Assembly: GCA_035507035.1 (NCBI GenBank) | Contig: DATJOJ010000055.1 | Location: 3,866 to 67,865 of the forward strand | Direction of reading: 5' to 3' | Source of the DNA: DATJOJ01 sp035507035 | GTDB taxonomy: Bacteria; Acidobacteriota; Terriglobia; Terriglobales; Acidobacteriaceae | DNA length: 64,000 nt | Shown here: one piece after another, positions 1 through 8,176 of the stretch | How the letters are laid out: each line of letters begins with the position of its first letter | Position numbering within the stretch: position 1 is the stretch's first letter | Notes under the pieces: generated by a model | Seen by the model: only the letters and a program-made list of their open reading frames with translations | Told to the model about the DNA's origin: nothing | Databases searched by the model: none | Position numbers and translations under genes: made by a program

Positions 1-1
1 C

Positions 2-955
2 TCGACTACAGTCATTTGCGACGACATCTTTCGGCTGACTGCGCGAGACATTCGCGAGGCGGCGCAGCTGGACGAAGGCCAGCACATCGACGTCGTATTT
101 GGGGGCCCTCCCTGCCAGGGCTTCTCAACGATTGGGAAACGCGACATCGCCGATCCACGCAATCGGCTGCTGGCGGAGTTCTGCCGGCTCGTCCAAGAAC
201 TAAGCCCGAGACTATTCGTGATGGAGAATGTGGCGGGACTGATGTACAGAGAAAGCCGTTGTATTCTCGAGCAATCTCTCGGGCGCCTCGAGGAAGGAAG
301 TTATAAGTGGGTCACCCCGGTGCGAATCTTAGACGCGCAAGACTATGGCGTTCCTCAGCGGCGGAGGCGCGTCTTCGTTCTGGGCTTCAAAAAAGGTGAG
401 CAGCAGCCGCTATACCCTGCCCCGCGCAGAACCGGGCCAACCGTGTGGGAGGCCATCTCCGATCTAAGTCACATCGCCAGACGCCGCAACCTACTCGCAG
501 CCGATGTATTTGTGGGATCCCTCGGATCGCCAAGCGCCTATGCGAAAAAACTTCGCGCCCGGAGCAAAGGGCGAGTAAGCGGTTGTCGGCTGTGCTGCCA
601 CGACAGCACTGTTGTGGACCGCTTCCGGAAGACCGCCCCGGGAGAAACGGAGGCAGTCAGCCGATTCGCAAGACTGGATAAAAGAAAGGTTGCACCAACG
701 ATCCGAGCTGGAACTCCAAGATCGCATGGCTCGTTTACGGCTGCGCGACCAATACACCCAACTCAGCCGCGTTGCATTACCGTTCGCGAAGCTGCGCGAT
801 TGCAGTCTTTTCCGGACTGGTTCACGTTTCACCCAACACAATGGCACGGGTTCCAACAAGTAGGTAACGCGGTTCCGCCGTATCTTGCGCATGCGGTAGC
901 TCGCGGCGTCTTACGGGCCCTTAGAACACACACCAAGCGAGAAGGTGAAGCATGA
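2..955 (+). CDS. DNA cytosine-5 methyltransferase, 5' end outside window
   Basis: This enzyme methylates the C5 of cytosine in DNA using S-adenosylmethionine. The frame is open from base 2, so the start and motif I (SAM binding) lie upstream of the window. Visible motifs in order are: motif IV GGPPCQGFS with the catalytic Cys codon at 113-115, motif VI ENV near 221-229, motif VIII PQRRRRVFVLG, a variable target-recognition region containing Cys residues (GCRLCC), motif IX REAARLQSFPDWF and motif X QVGNAVPP. The set is complete apart from motif I, so the enzyme is probably active. The stop overlaps the next start by 4 bp (ATGA), which indicates translational coupling to the GHKL ATPase. The context suggests a restriction-modification or defence operon. 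The target sequence cannot be read from the protein. Confidence 0.93.
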   Translation, partial: STTVICDDIFRLTARDIREAAQLDEGQHIDVVFGGPPCQGFSTIGKRDIADPRNRLLAEFCRLVQELSPRLFVMENVAGLMYRESRCILEQSLGRLEEGSYKWVTPVRILDAQDYGVPQRRRRVFVLGFKKGEQQPLYPAPRRTGPTVWEAISDLSHIARRRNLLAADVFVGSLGSPSAYAKKLRARSKGRVSGCRLCCHDSTVVDRFRKTAPGETEAVSRFARLDKRKVAPTIRAGTPRSHGSFTAARPIHPTQPRCITVREAARLQSFPDWFTFHPTQWHGFQQVGNAVPPYLAHAVARGVLRALRTHTKREGEA

Positions 956-2379
956 GTAAATCTCAACCGAAACGGTATGAACCCGTTAATGCCGCACCCG
1001 TAAAGTCATTCTTCGTTCACATGTTGACGAGAGATATCCGTCTGGAGGACGCCATTCTCGACCTTCTGGACAACTGCGTAGACGGGATACTGCGCAATAG
1101 GGAGGAGAAAGGTGCGGCTCGGGCAAAAAAGCCGTACGACGGGTTCTGGGCCGAAATTGAATTCCAGAGCGACTCCTTCACCATCTCCGACAACTGCGGA
1201 GGTATCCCATGGAGCCTTCACGATTATGCCTTCAGAATGGGACCGAGGAGTGATCGCCCCGAAGGGGCGTCTGGGAGTATTGGGGTCTACGGCATTGGGA
1301 TGAAAAGGGCAATATTCAAAATGGGCAAGCGTTGCCTAATTTCCACCCAGAACGCGAAAGACGCATATGACGTAGAGATAGACCCGGATTGGACGAACGA
1401 CGAAAGCGACTGGAAGATTCCGGTCAGGCCAGCAACTACGCGACAGCCGCATGACGGAACAACGGTTTACATTTCAGATCTTCACGGCGGAGTTGCGAAG
1501 CGCTTCGGTGAGGACGCGCAGGCCTTTCAGCGAGACCTTGAGGCGATGGTCGCGACTCAGTACGTTTCTATTATCGACAAGGGTTTTCGTGTGAGAATAA
1601 ACGGCGAACTCATCAAGCCCAGACCGATAAACATAGTCTTCGACAAAAAAGCAATCAGGGGGCGCGAGGCGATCAGGCCGTATATTTTCAAAGCGCAAAG
1701 CAACGGCGTGCAGATATTCCTAGCCGTCGGGTTCACGAGGCCGATCCCGTCTCAGGACGAGGTGCTTCAGGAGCAGGAAGAGAAGAAGTACTCGACACTC
1801 GATGCTGGATGGACGATACTCTGCAACGACAGAGCAGTCGTGTATTGTGATCGTACCGAGTTAACCGGCTGGGGAGAGGCGGGGGTGCCACGCTACCATA
1901 CCCAGTTTATCGCGATATCCGGAATCGTCGAGTTCAGATCAGACGATCCTGCCAAACTCCCGACCACTACAACCAAGCGAGGTGTTGATGCGTCCTCGCC
2001 ACTGTACCTTCAGATCAAGAACAAAATGCGCGACGGAATGGCCATCTTCACGAGCTACACCAACAAGTGGAAACTCAGGCCAGAGGAATCCCGAAAACAG
2101 ATCGAGAAGGGCGAACAGCTCTCATTCGAGGAATTAAAGGCGGAAGCGCTCCACCTGCCGCTAAACGCCACGAAGGGGACTGTTCCACAGGGCGAGCAAT
2201 TCCGCCCGAGCCTCCCTCTGCCCGCGAAGATTGTGCCCAGCATGCGCCGTATCTCTTTCACAAAGCGCGTTTATGACGTTCGGAAAGTGGCAGAATATCT
2301 CTTCGAAGACCCCGAGGTCGATCCCTCCGACGTCGGAGAGAAGTGTTTTGATATCACTCTTGCAGAGGCGGTCAAGTGA
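952..2379 (+). CDS. GHKL-type ATPase (MutL/MORC/Hsp90-like)
   Basis: A 475-residue protein with an N-terminal GHKL ATP-binding fold. The N-box is LLDNCVDG (Asn41, Asp44), the G1 box is ISDNCGGIP (Asp80, Gly83-84), and the G2 lid is GVYGIGMK (Gly111, Gly114, Gly116). The position that usually holds the general-base Glu (ELxxN) reads DLLDN, so Asp37 may stand in for it. The C-terminal half has no motif I recognise and no visible nuclease signature. MutL/MORC-like GHKL ATPases are known partners of DNA methyltransferases in restriction operons, where they are thought to act as ATP-driven conformational switches. The gene overlaps both neighbours by 4 bp, which supports one co-translated complex. 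The GHKL call is firm; the biological role is inferred from context. Confidence 0.82.
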   Translation: MSKSQPKRYEPVNAAPVKSFFVHMLTRDIRLEDAILDLLDNCVDGILRNREEKGAARAKKPYDGFWAEIEFQSDSFTISDNCGGIPWSLHDYAFRMGPRSDRPEGASGSIGVYGIGMKRAIFKMGKRCLISTQNAKDAYDVEIDPDWTNDESDWKIPVRPATTRQPHDGTTVYISDLHGGVAKRFGEDAQAFQRDLEAMVATQYVSIIDKGFRVRINGELIKPRPINIVFDKKAIRGREAIRPYIFKAQSNGVQIFLAVGFTRPIPSQDEVLQEQEEKKYSTLDAGWTILCNDRAVVYCDRTELTGWGEAGVPRYHTQFIAISGIVEFRSDDPAKLPTTTTKRGVDASSPLYLQIKNKMRDGMAIFTSYTNKWKLRPEESRKQIEKGEQLSFEELKAEALHLPLNATKGTVPQGEQFRPSLPLPAKIVPSMRRISFTKRVYDVRKVAEYLFEDPEVDPSDVGEKCFDITLAEAVK

Positions 2380-3344
2380 AGCAGCCAGCGTACCACCTTC
2401 GAGCAAACAAGGCCGTTGATCGGCTCACGTTAATCGACGTGATCAAACGCGCCAGCACACTCGACACGCATACAGGCGAGTATACCTATTACGGGTTCGG
2501 CGGTCCTTATCTCGAGGATTTCCGGCTGCTCTACGAATTCTATCCTGAGATTCGTATGATCTCGATCGAGAACAATGACGAGATTTATAAGCGGCAAGTC
2601 TTCCATATGCCGTGCCATTCGTCTCAGCTCAAGCTAAAGAAAACGGAGTTCAAGTCCTTCCTCGACCAGTATGACGGCAACAACGAAAAAAGTATTTTCT
2701 GGCTCGACTACCTCGACCTTCGATATGCTTGGTTCGACGAATTCATGGAGTTGCTGACGAAGGTATCGAACGGTAGCATCATCAAAATCACCCTACGATG
2801 CGAACCGGGCGACTACATCGACAAGTGCGAAGTTGACGCTGGCAGAAAGAAGGCTGAATTCCGGGACGAGTTTAGGGAGTTGCTTCCCCATAGCACATCT
2901 CAGCCCCCGGCAGACTTCGCTGGACTTGCCAAGCTGCTGCAGGACATGATCCGGATAGCCGCCCAAAAGACCTTGTCTGCAATCATGGCCTCTCAATTCT
3001 TTCCGATCTCATCATTCCGCTACGCGGATGGCGCCGGAATGTTTTCGCTAACCGGGATGGTCTGCGCGAGAGAAGATGTCGGCAAGGCTAAGCACGCCTT
3101 CGGTGACTGGCACCTCAGAAATCTAAACTGGGGAACGCCCAGCGTGATCGACGTCCCAACTCTCAGCACAAAAGAGCGACTTCACCTCCAACGCAGGCTG
3201 CCCTGCGACCGGTATGCGGGTCGAGTTTTAAGGCGTGCGCTGGGCTACCTGATCGACAACGACATAAGGCGAACCGAAGGAAAGCTTCGACAATATGCTG
3301 ACTTTCACCGATACTCGCCGTATTTCATGAAAGCGGTTCCGTGA
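2376..3344 (+). CDS. Unknown protein, possible methyltransferase-like fold, third gene of the operon
   Basis: A 322-residue soluble protein that I do not recognise with certainty. Residues 38-48 read YYGFGGPYLED, followed by a strand ending in an acidic residue (MISIEN, Glu65) and then SIFWLDYLD (Asp111, Asp114). That order of Gly-rich loop, acidic strand end and D-Y-x-D strand resembles motifs I, II and IV of a Rossmann SAM-dependent methyltransferase. The similarity is a pattern and has not been shown. The C-terminal part is Arg-rich and could bind nucleic acid. The start overlaps the ATPase stop by 4 bp (GTGAAG context, ATG at 2376), so it is the last gene of the coupled operon. No restriction endonuclease motif is visible, so this protein could be the effector. 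Confidence 0.7.
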   Translation: MKQPAYHLRANKAVDRLTLIDVIKRASTLDTHTGEYTYYGFGGPYLEDFRLLYEFYPEIRMISIENNDEIYKRQVFHMPCHSSQLKLKKTEFKSFLDQYDGNNEKSIFWLDYLDLRYAWFDEFMELLTKVSNGSIIKITLRCEPGDYIDKCEVDAGRKKAEFRDEFRELLPHSTSQPPADFAGLAKLLQDMIRIAAQKTLSAIMASQFFPISSFRYADGAGMFSLTGMVCAREDVGKAKHAFGDWHLRNLNWGTPSVIDVPTLSTKERLHLQRRLPCDRYAGRVLRRALGYLIDNDIRRTEGKLRQYADFHRYSPYFMKAVP

Positions 3345-3825
3345 ACAACGCACCAAGTAGCCCACTCTTTGCCTCGTGTCCTAGCGAGCCACGACCCTCT
3401 CCGCGAGCTCACCCCGGGAAAAACGCTCACTCCGCGACTCCGTTTTTGCACAGCCGAATGATCGTCCGCCGGTGACGACTGTCACTGAAATTCACACGCC
3501 AGCTGCGCCATACTGTGAGCGAGCATTACGGGCGGCGATGTGTGTCCATCGAGCGATGGGCCAACGCATCACCGCCCAAAGTCGTTTGGACGCAAGTTGT
3601 GCAGCTAACTCCTTTGTCCGAGATATTTTGCGTATAAATTCTTTGAACGCAAGGATCTTGCGGGAATTTTCCGCTAAACCCGTGATACCACTAGATCGAG
3701 GGGGAGGGGGGAGGGGTACCTGATTTCGGATCGGCTCCGCATGGCGATTCGCAAAGCGAATCGCCATGCTGCACTCGAGATGACAAGGCCATTGCTGCGG
3801 ATGACGGCTCGAAGCCTTCTCCCCT
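3345..3825. other. Intergenic region at the 3' edge of the methyltransferase operon
   Basis: About 480 bases with no convincing gene. A short open frame at 3472-3723 lacks family features. The region holds a G-rich run (3700-3716, three G tracts separated by single A) and a perfect hairpin at 3739-3769. It separates the plus-strand defence-like operon from a minus-strand secreted protein and may mark the edge of an accessory insertion. Confidence 0.5.
3739..3769. repeat. Perfect 14-bp hairpin (3-nt loop)
   Basis: The arms are GCATGGCGATTCGC (3739-3752) and its exact reverse complement (3756-3769), with an AAA loop. It lies between convergent genes (operon end 3344, minus-strand gene end 3826). 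It has no T-run, so it is either a factor-independent terminator without a tail or a REP-like element. A shorter hairpin with the same ATGGCGA / TCGCCAT core occurs at 29052-29068. Confidence 0.7.
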
Positions 3826-4371
3826 CTAGGGTTTGTAGAGACGGTAGGTAAAGTCGTAATACACCGCAAAAGCGGGGGAGGGAGTAAAGAAGAAAGTCTG
3901 AAGCGTGTGCGTTCCCGGCTGCACATTGTCCATGTTCTGGGTGAATGAGCCGGCGACGTAGCTGCCGTCGGTGGGGATTTCGCCCAGAGTCGGGCACGGA
4001 GGTTGGCTCATTTGCGTTCCATCCACCTCGGTGCAGATCGCAAAAGTATTGCCCGTCACGGCGTTGCCGCCGACTTGCAGGTGCTGCTCGGCGGAAACCG
4101 TGCAGGTGCTGCCACTCGGACAGGTGAATTTCAGCGGCGAATCCACTGGCACCAATTTGCCGCCGCTGTTGTACCCGCTGGAGTCGCCATAACTCTGGGT
4201 TGTGCTCAGCAGTTGCCGATTATAGATAAACTGCGACGCAGGCGGTTGCGACGATTGTTTCCCGAAGGGCGTCGCCCTGGGGGAATTCTGCGGCGCGGCT
4301 GACAGCGTGAGAAACGTTCCGGCCAAACAAATCGCGGCCAGCGCGGCCGCAAGCTTCGCGAACTTGTTCAT
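3826..4371 (-). CDS. Secreted protein of unknown function
   Basis: 181 residues beginning with a clear signal peptide: charged MNKFAK, then a hydrophobic stretch ending AGTFLTLSAAP. The mature part is rich in Thr, Ser, Gly and aromatics and contains four Cys (FTCPSGSTCTV, AICTEV, PPCPT) that could form disulfides, which fits a beta-rich exported protein. No catalytic motif is visible. It is monocistronic on the minus strand. It is annotated as exported on the signal peptide alone. Confidence 0.7.
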   Translation of the reverse strand: MNKFAKLAAALAAICLAGTFLTLSAAPQNSPRATPFGKQSSQPPASQFIYNRQLLSTTQSYGDSSGYNSGGKLVPVDSPLKFTCPSGSTCTVSAEQHLQVGGNAVTGNTFAICTEVDGTQMSQPPCPTLGEIPTDGSYVAGSFTQNMDNVQPGTHTLQTFFFTPSPAFAVYYDFTYRLYKP

Positions 4372-4629
4372 GGTGATTTCCTTTCGCGGTTGTGGTTTTC
4401 GGTTTGGATTTGGCGGGCGTGCAAAAGCGGCACCATTATATTAGGTTCGGCGGTGGAAGACTGGCGGCAATCTTAAGCCGCCGATACGATCACGTACGCT
4501 TCACTTACGATGGATCACGCAGCGCGCCGGGCCGCGTTTGCGAGCTGACTTAATACCAGCGTCTGCGGAGTTATACTTCCAACGCCGTCATCCCTCGCAA
4601 AAAACGCAGGAGGTGCGAAGACCGCATTT

Positions 4630-5382
4630 ATGCCCACAAATGTTTTCCTGCAATGCGCGCTGAATGGCGAGCGGATCCACCCCGCGGCGCCGCGCACTCC
4701 GGCAGCGATCGCAGAAGCGGCTCGCGCAGCCGTGGATGCGGGCGCTCAATCGGTGCACGTTCATGCCTTTGATGACGCGGGCCGGGAGACTCTCGACAGC
4801 GCGGCCTGCGCTAGAGTCGTGCGTGCCATCCGAGTTCTCTGCCCTGAAACTCCGATTTCCTTAACAACTTCGGCGACGATCGTGCGCGACCCGCGTGAGC
4901 GGTTGAGAATTGTCGAAGCATGGGAAGAAATGCCTGACCTTGTTACCGCGAATCAAGGTGAAGCGGGAATCGTAGAGCTGTGCGAGTTGCTGCTGTCGAG
5001 AGGCGTTGGAATTGAAGCCGGACTGTTGAGTACCGAAGATGCGCGGGTTTTCGTGCGTTCCGGATTGGCAGACCGATGTCGCCGCGTGCTCATTGAGCCG
5101 TTGGACGTTGATCCTGAAGTTGCGGTTCAGAATGCTGCGACGATGGAGGATATTGTCCTATCGGCGGGCATCACGCTGGAGCAGGTTCATCACGGCGAAG
5201 GCATTGCCTGTTGGGCAGTGAATCGACGCGGGCTTGAGCGTGGGCATGGAATTCGCACCGGGGCAGAGGACGTGACGGTGCTCCCTGACGGCCGGGAAGC
5301 GCGGGACAACGCTCAGTTGGTGACAGCGGCTGCGGGCTTGATCCGCGATCATGGGGAGAAACTTGCCCGAAAGCGGGCTTGA
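4630..5382 (+). CDS. BKACE family beta-keto acid cleavage enzyme (DUF849)
   Basis: 250 residues of the BKACE family, TIM-barrel zinc enzymes that condense a beta-keto acid with acetyl-CoA and cleave it to acetoacetate or a related product plus a CoA ester. Family hallmarks are visible: CALNGERIHP at the N-terminus (the usual CALTGA-type start), the metal-binding HVH at residues 43-45, and a C-terminal HGIRTGAEDVTVLPDG segment. It is somewhat shorter than typical members (270-310 residues). Its own substrate cannot be told from sequence. It stands alone on the plus strand, and its 3' end runs into a small GC hairpin near 5365-5378. Confidence 0.85.
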   Translation: MPTNVFLQCALNGERIHPAAPRTPAAIAEAARAAVDAGAQSVHVHAFDDAGRETLDSAACARVVRAIRVLCPETPISLTTSATIVRDPRERLRIVEAWEEMPDLVTANQGEAGIVELCELLLSRGVGIEAGLLSTEDARVFVRSGLADRCRRVLIEPLDVDPEVAVQNAATMEDIVLSAGITLEQVHHGEGIACWAVNRRGLERGHGIRTGAEDVTVLPDGREARDNAQLVTAAAGLIRDHGEKLARKRA

Positions 5383-5430
5383 GTGGGTCCTGGCGCTGTG
5401 GGAGCATTGCAGAACTCATTCAGACGACGG

Positions 5431-6057
5431 CTATCTCAAGAACGGATTGCTTTCGCGCTCTTCGCCGATCGTGGTCAACGGGCCGTGGCCGGGGACAACG
5501 ACGGTCTCATCCGGCAGGGCGAGAACTTTTTCCTGGATGGAGTTGATAATTTTGTCGAACGATCCGCCGGGCAGGTCGGTGCGGCCGATGCTACCGGCAA
5601 ACAGCGTGTCGCCGGCAATCAGTTTTTTCTCCAGCGGAAAATACAGGCAGACGCTGCCTTCGGTGTGGCCGGGGGTGTGGATGACGTCGGCTACCAGCGA
5701 GCCGGTTTGGACTTTATCGGATTGAGCCACGCTCTGATCGATCTCCACTTTGCCGGGAGACGCCATGCCGCACCAGGCGGCCTGCATGTCGAGCATCTTG
5801 AGTAACGCGTAGTCGTTCTGGTTGAGCAGAATGGGCGCGCCGGTGGCCGCGCGCAGCTTCATCGCTCCGCCCACGTGATCGATGTGCGCGTGGGTGATGA
5901 CGATTTGCTTGACCTTGAGATTGTGCTTGGCAACGAGGGCGAGAACATCTTCGATGTCGTCGCCAGGATCGATGACCATGGCCTCGCGCGTAGTGTCATC
6001 GCCAATGACGGAGCAGTTGCACTGCAGCGGTCCGACGGGAAGAATTTCGTGGATCAT
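5431..6057 (-). CDS. MBL-fold metallo-hydrolase (glyoxalase II-like)
   Basis: 208 residues of the metallo-beta-lactamase fold. The metal site is complete: THAHIDH (His56, His58, Asp60, His61), TPGH (His131), GD (Asp150) and PGHG (His191). The short single-domain form matches YcbL-type glyoxalase II-like hydrolases, which cleave thioesters such as S-lactoylglutathione, but substrate specificity in this group varies widely. It is last in the minus-strand run after secG and may be co-transcribed with it. Confidence 0.88.
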   Translation of the reverse strand: MIHEILPVGPLQCNCSVIGDDTTREAMVIDPGDDIEDVLALVAKHNLKVKQIVITHAHIDHVGGAMKLRAATGAPILLNQNDYALLKMLDMQAAWCGMASPGKVEIDQSVAQSDKVQTGSLVADVIHTPGHTEGSVCLYFPLEKKLIAGDTLFAGSIGRTDLPGGSFDKIINSIQEKVLALPDETVVVPGHGPLTTIGEERESNPFLR

Positions 6058-6077
6058 GAGAGGCGTCGTTGGTCGTC

Positions 6078-6118
6078 GGTCGTTCGTCGATGGCAGCTAT
6101 GAGATCTTCCGAACGACC
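6078..6118. terminator. Inverted repeat between secG and the MBL gene
   Basis: GGTCGTTCG (6078-6086) is exactly complementary to CGAACGACC (6110-6118), with a 23-base loop and further GGTC/GACC-rich sequence on both sides. It lies just after the secG stop on the minus strand. It could be a partial terminator or a repetitive element. There is no T-run. Confidence 0.35.
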
Positions 6119-6137
6119 AAGGACGAAGGACCAAGGA

Positions 6138-6458
6138 CTACTTCTGCTGCGCCGGCACCGCCGGCTTCGCTGGCACCGGCTTCACCGGCGCCGAGCTAAC
6201 CCCTTGCAGCACCGACTTCGGGCCGCCGCGTCGCGAGGCATACACCGAAAGCGTAATCGAAGTCACCAGAAAGATGACGGTCGCCCAGGTGGTAGCTTTG
6301 GTCAAGGCCGTGGCAGAGCCGCGCGGACCGAACGCGGTCTGGCTGCCCATGCCGCCGAAGGCGGCAGCAATGTCGCCGCTGGTGCCGCTCTGCAGCAACA
6401 CGACGATGATCAGAAACAAGCAAACGATAATGTGAATCACGGTAATTAAAACGACCAT
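6138..6458 (-). CDS. secG: Preprotein translocase subunit SecG
   Basis: 106 residues. The N-terminal transmembrane helix begins with VVLITVIHIIVCLFLII and is followed by the conserved VLLQSGTSGDIAAAFGG loop, the NF-like segment SQTAFGPRGSATALTKAT and a second helix (TVIFLVTSITLSVYA). This is the SecG pattern. The Ala/Pro/Lys-rich tail (PVKPVPAKPAVPAQQK) is typical of acidobacterial and deltaproteobacterial SecG. It assists SecYE in protein export at the inner membrane. The tRNA-Leu and tpiA lie upstream, the widespread tpiA-secG association. Confidence 0.93.
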   Translation of the reverse strand: MVVLITVIHIIVCLFLIIVVLLQSGTSGDIAAAFGGMGSQTAFGPRGSATALTKATTWATVIFLVTSITLSVYASRRGGPKSVLQGVSSAPVKPVPAKPAVPAQQK

Positions 6459-6510
6459 AGGGTTAATTCACTCCGAGCGCGCCAGCGATGTATATTTTCG
6501 CGAAATTTCG

Positions 6511-6595
6511 TGGTGCGGAAGGGGGGACTTGAACCCCCATGCCTTTCGGCGCCACCCCCTCAAGATGGTGTGTCTGCCAATTCCACCACTTCCGC
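6511..6595 (-). tRNA. tRNA-Leu (anticodon GAG)
   Basis: Read on the minus strand. The acceptor stem GCGGAAG pairs with CTTCCGC, followed by discriminator A and an encoded CCA (complement of 6511-6513). The D arm contains GGAATTGGCAGAC. The anticodon loop is TTGAGGG with anticodon GAG at 6559-6561, and the extra arm is long as expected for a class II Leu tRNA. The T arm has GGTTCAAGTCC. It sits between tpiA and secG. Confidence 0.96.
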
Positions 6596-6674
6596 ACAGG
6601 CGCACGAAAAACTGCGTAGAGGCTAACTGATTATAGCAAAGGCGGAGGGCGGAGCCCGACGCGTTTGCGGCGAG

Positions 6675-7427
6675 TCAATAGTGCACGATGGCGGCGAAAG
6701 ATTTGGGATCGAGGCTGGCGCCGCCGACGAGCGCGCCGTCGATTTCTTCTTCCGACATCAGAGCCTTGGCGTTTTCAGGCTTCACCGATCCTCCGTAGAG
6801 GATGCGCAGTTGGTTGGCGAAATCTTCGCCGAAAGTGGTAGCGGCTTCGCCACGAATGAGTCGATGCGCGTCGGCCGCCATTTGCGGAGTTGCGGTCTTC
6901 CCTGTTCCGATGGCCCAGACAGGTTCGTAGGCGATGACCAGCTTGGCAGCTTTCTTGGTGGAGATTTTGTGAAATGCGCGGTCGCATTGGCGGCGAAGGA
7001 CATCTTCGGTGAGGCCGGCTTCACGCTCCTGCAGGACTTCGCCGACGCAGACGATGGGAGTCAATCCGGCTTCGAGCGCGGCTTTGAGACGGAGGTTGAC
7101 GGTATCGTCGGTTTCGCCGAAATATTGGCGGCGCTCAGAGTGTCCGATGATGACGTGGGTGCAGCCAAGAGCGAGCAGCATGGGCGCGGAGATCTCTCCC
7201 GTATAAGCACCCTCGTTGGCCCAGTGGACATTCTGCGCGCCCACGGCCACGTTCGAGCCTTTGGCCGATTCGATGGCCGCGTGCAGATCGAGGCAGGGGG
7301 TGCAGACGACGATTTCGTCGCGGTGATGATTGGTGACAAGCGGAAGGAAGTGGCGGAAGAAGTCGTGGGTCTGGTCGGGAGTCTTGTACATCTTCCAGTT
7401 GGCGGCAATGAGCTTTTTGCGTGGCAT
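6675..7427 (-). CDS. tpiA: Triosephosphate isomerase
   Basis: 250 residues, the normal length. It interconverts dihydroxyacetone phosphate and glyceraldehyde 3-phosphate in cytosolic glycolysis. Catalytic residues are all present: Lys12 in AANWKMY, His96 in IIGHSERRQYFGE and Glu168 in AYEPVWAIGTGK, plus the phosphate-binding GGS near the end (LYGGSVKPEN). It is on the same strand as gap and pgk but separated from them by greB, a hypothetical gene and a macro-domain gene. Confidence 0.98.
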   Translation of the reverse strand: MPRKKLIAANWKMYKTPDQTHDFFRHFLPLVTNHHRDEIVVCTPCLDLHAAIESAKGSNVAVGAQNVHWANEGAYTGEISAPMLLALGCTHVIIGHSERRQYFGETDDTVNLRLKAALEAGLTPIVCVGEVLQEREAGLTEDVLRRQCDRAFHKISTKKAAKLVIAYEPVWAIGTGKTATPQMAADAHRLIRGEAATTFGEDFANQLRILYGGSVKPENAKALMSEEEIDGALVGGASLDPKSFAAIVHY

Positions 7428-7473
7428 ATTTTTTTGAAAATCTTCAACCGCAGAGGACGCCGAGGAATCGAGC

Positions 7474-8061
7474 TTACTCTTTTCCCTCTTCTATTGTGCA
7501 CGGGAACGCGGAATTGTGCAGCTTGCGAGCGGCAGAGGTGAAAGCACGCAAGGCGTCTGCGTCAAAAAGCACGAAGCGGACGTGCTTCAGATGAGTGGTT
7601 GCGGAGAGCGCTTCGAGAGCGGCGGTCACGGCGACATGGGCAGCGTCGGCGACAGGATATCCGTAGACGCCGGTGGAGATAGCAGGGAAAGAAATGGATT
7701 CGAGAGCATGCTCGTCGGCGAGGCGGATCGATTCGCGATGACAGCTCGCCAGGGTTTCGGGCTCTCCGTGCTGGCCGTCGCGATAGATCGGGCCGACGGT
7801 GTGGATAACGTGTTTTGCGGCAAGATGGCCGCCCGTGGTGATAACGGCCTGGCCGGCGGGAAGGCGGCCGATTTTGCCGACGATTTGTTTGCACTCAGTG
7901 AGGACGGCCGGGCCACCGGCGCGGTGAATGGCGCCATCGACGCCTCCGCCGCCGAGGAGCGAGGAGTTAGCGGCGTTGACGATAGCGTCTGTAGTCTCGC
8001 GCGTGATGTCGGCAGGGCCGTGGAACGAGATGGATTTGGAGTTGGGGAGAAGGAGGCGCAT
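7474..8061 (-). CDS. Macro-domain protein (ADP-ribose-binding, MacroD/YmdB type)
   Basis: 195 residues from the ATG at 8061; a longer open frame reaches 8253 but its extension shows no conservation. Macro-domain signatures are VNAANSSLLGGGGVDGAI (adenosine and diphosphate loop) and PAISTGVYGYPV (distal ribose loop). This composition matches MacroD-type enzymes, which hydrolyse O-acetyl-ADP-ribose and remove mono-ADP-ribose from acidic residues. It sits 46 bp upstream of tpiA on the same strand, an unusual neighbour for a glycolytic gene. Confidence 0.9.
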   Translation of the reverse strand: MRLLLPNSKSISFHGPADITRETTDAIVNAANSSLLGGGGVDGAIHRAGGPAVLTECKQIVGKIGRLPAGQAVITTGGHLAAKHVIHTVGPIYRDGQHGEPETLASCHRESIRLADEHALESISFPAISTGVYGYPVADAAHVAVTAALEALSATTHLKHVRFVLFDADALRAFTSAARKLHNSAFPCTIEEGKE

Positions 8062-8176
8062 GGGAAATCCAGGAATGAGTGTAAGGAAGGGGATGGGCGA
8101 AGGCAAAGCCGCGAGCCTGAGCAAGCTCAAGGGAGGGTTTGAGTGAAATAGAGATTTTTCACCAATTGACCGGCAC

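Noticed and set aside
3472..3723. 83-codon frame after the methyltransferase operon
   Set aside because: No Shine-Dalgarno, no recognisable domain, and it ends in the G-rich run.
6681..7541. Long open frame on the plus strand opposite tpiA (286 codons)
   Set aside because: It mirrors tpiA in antisense, has no family features, and such shadow frames are common opposite GC-rich genes.
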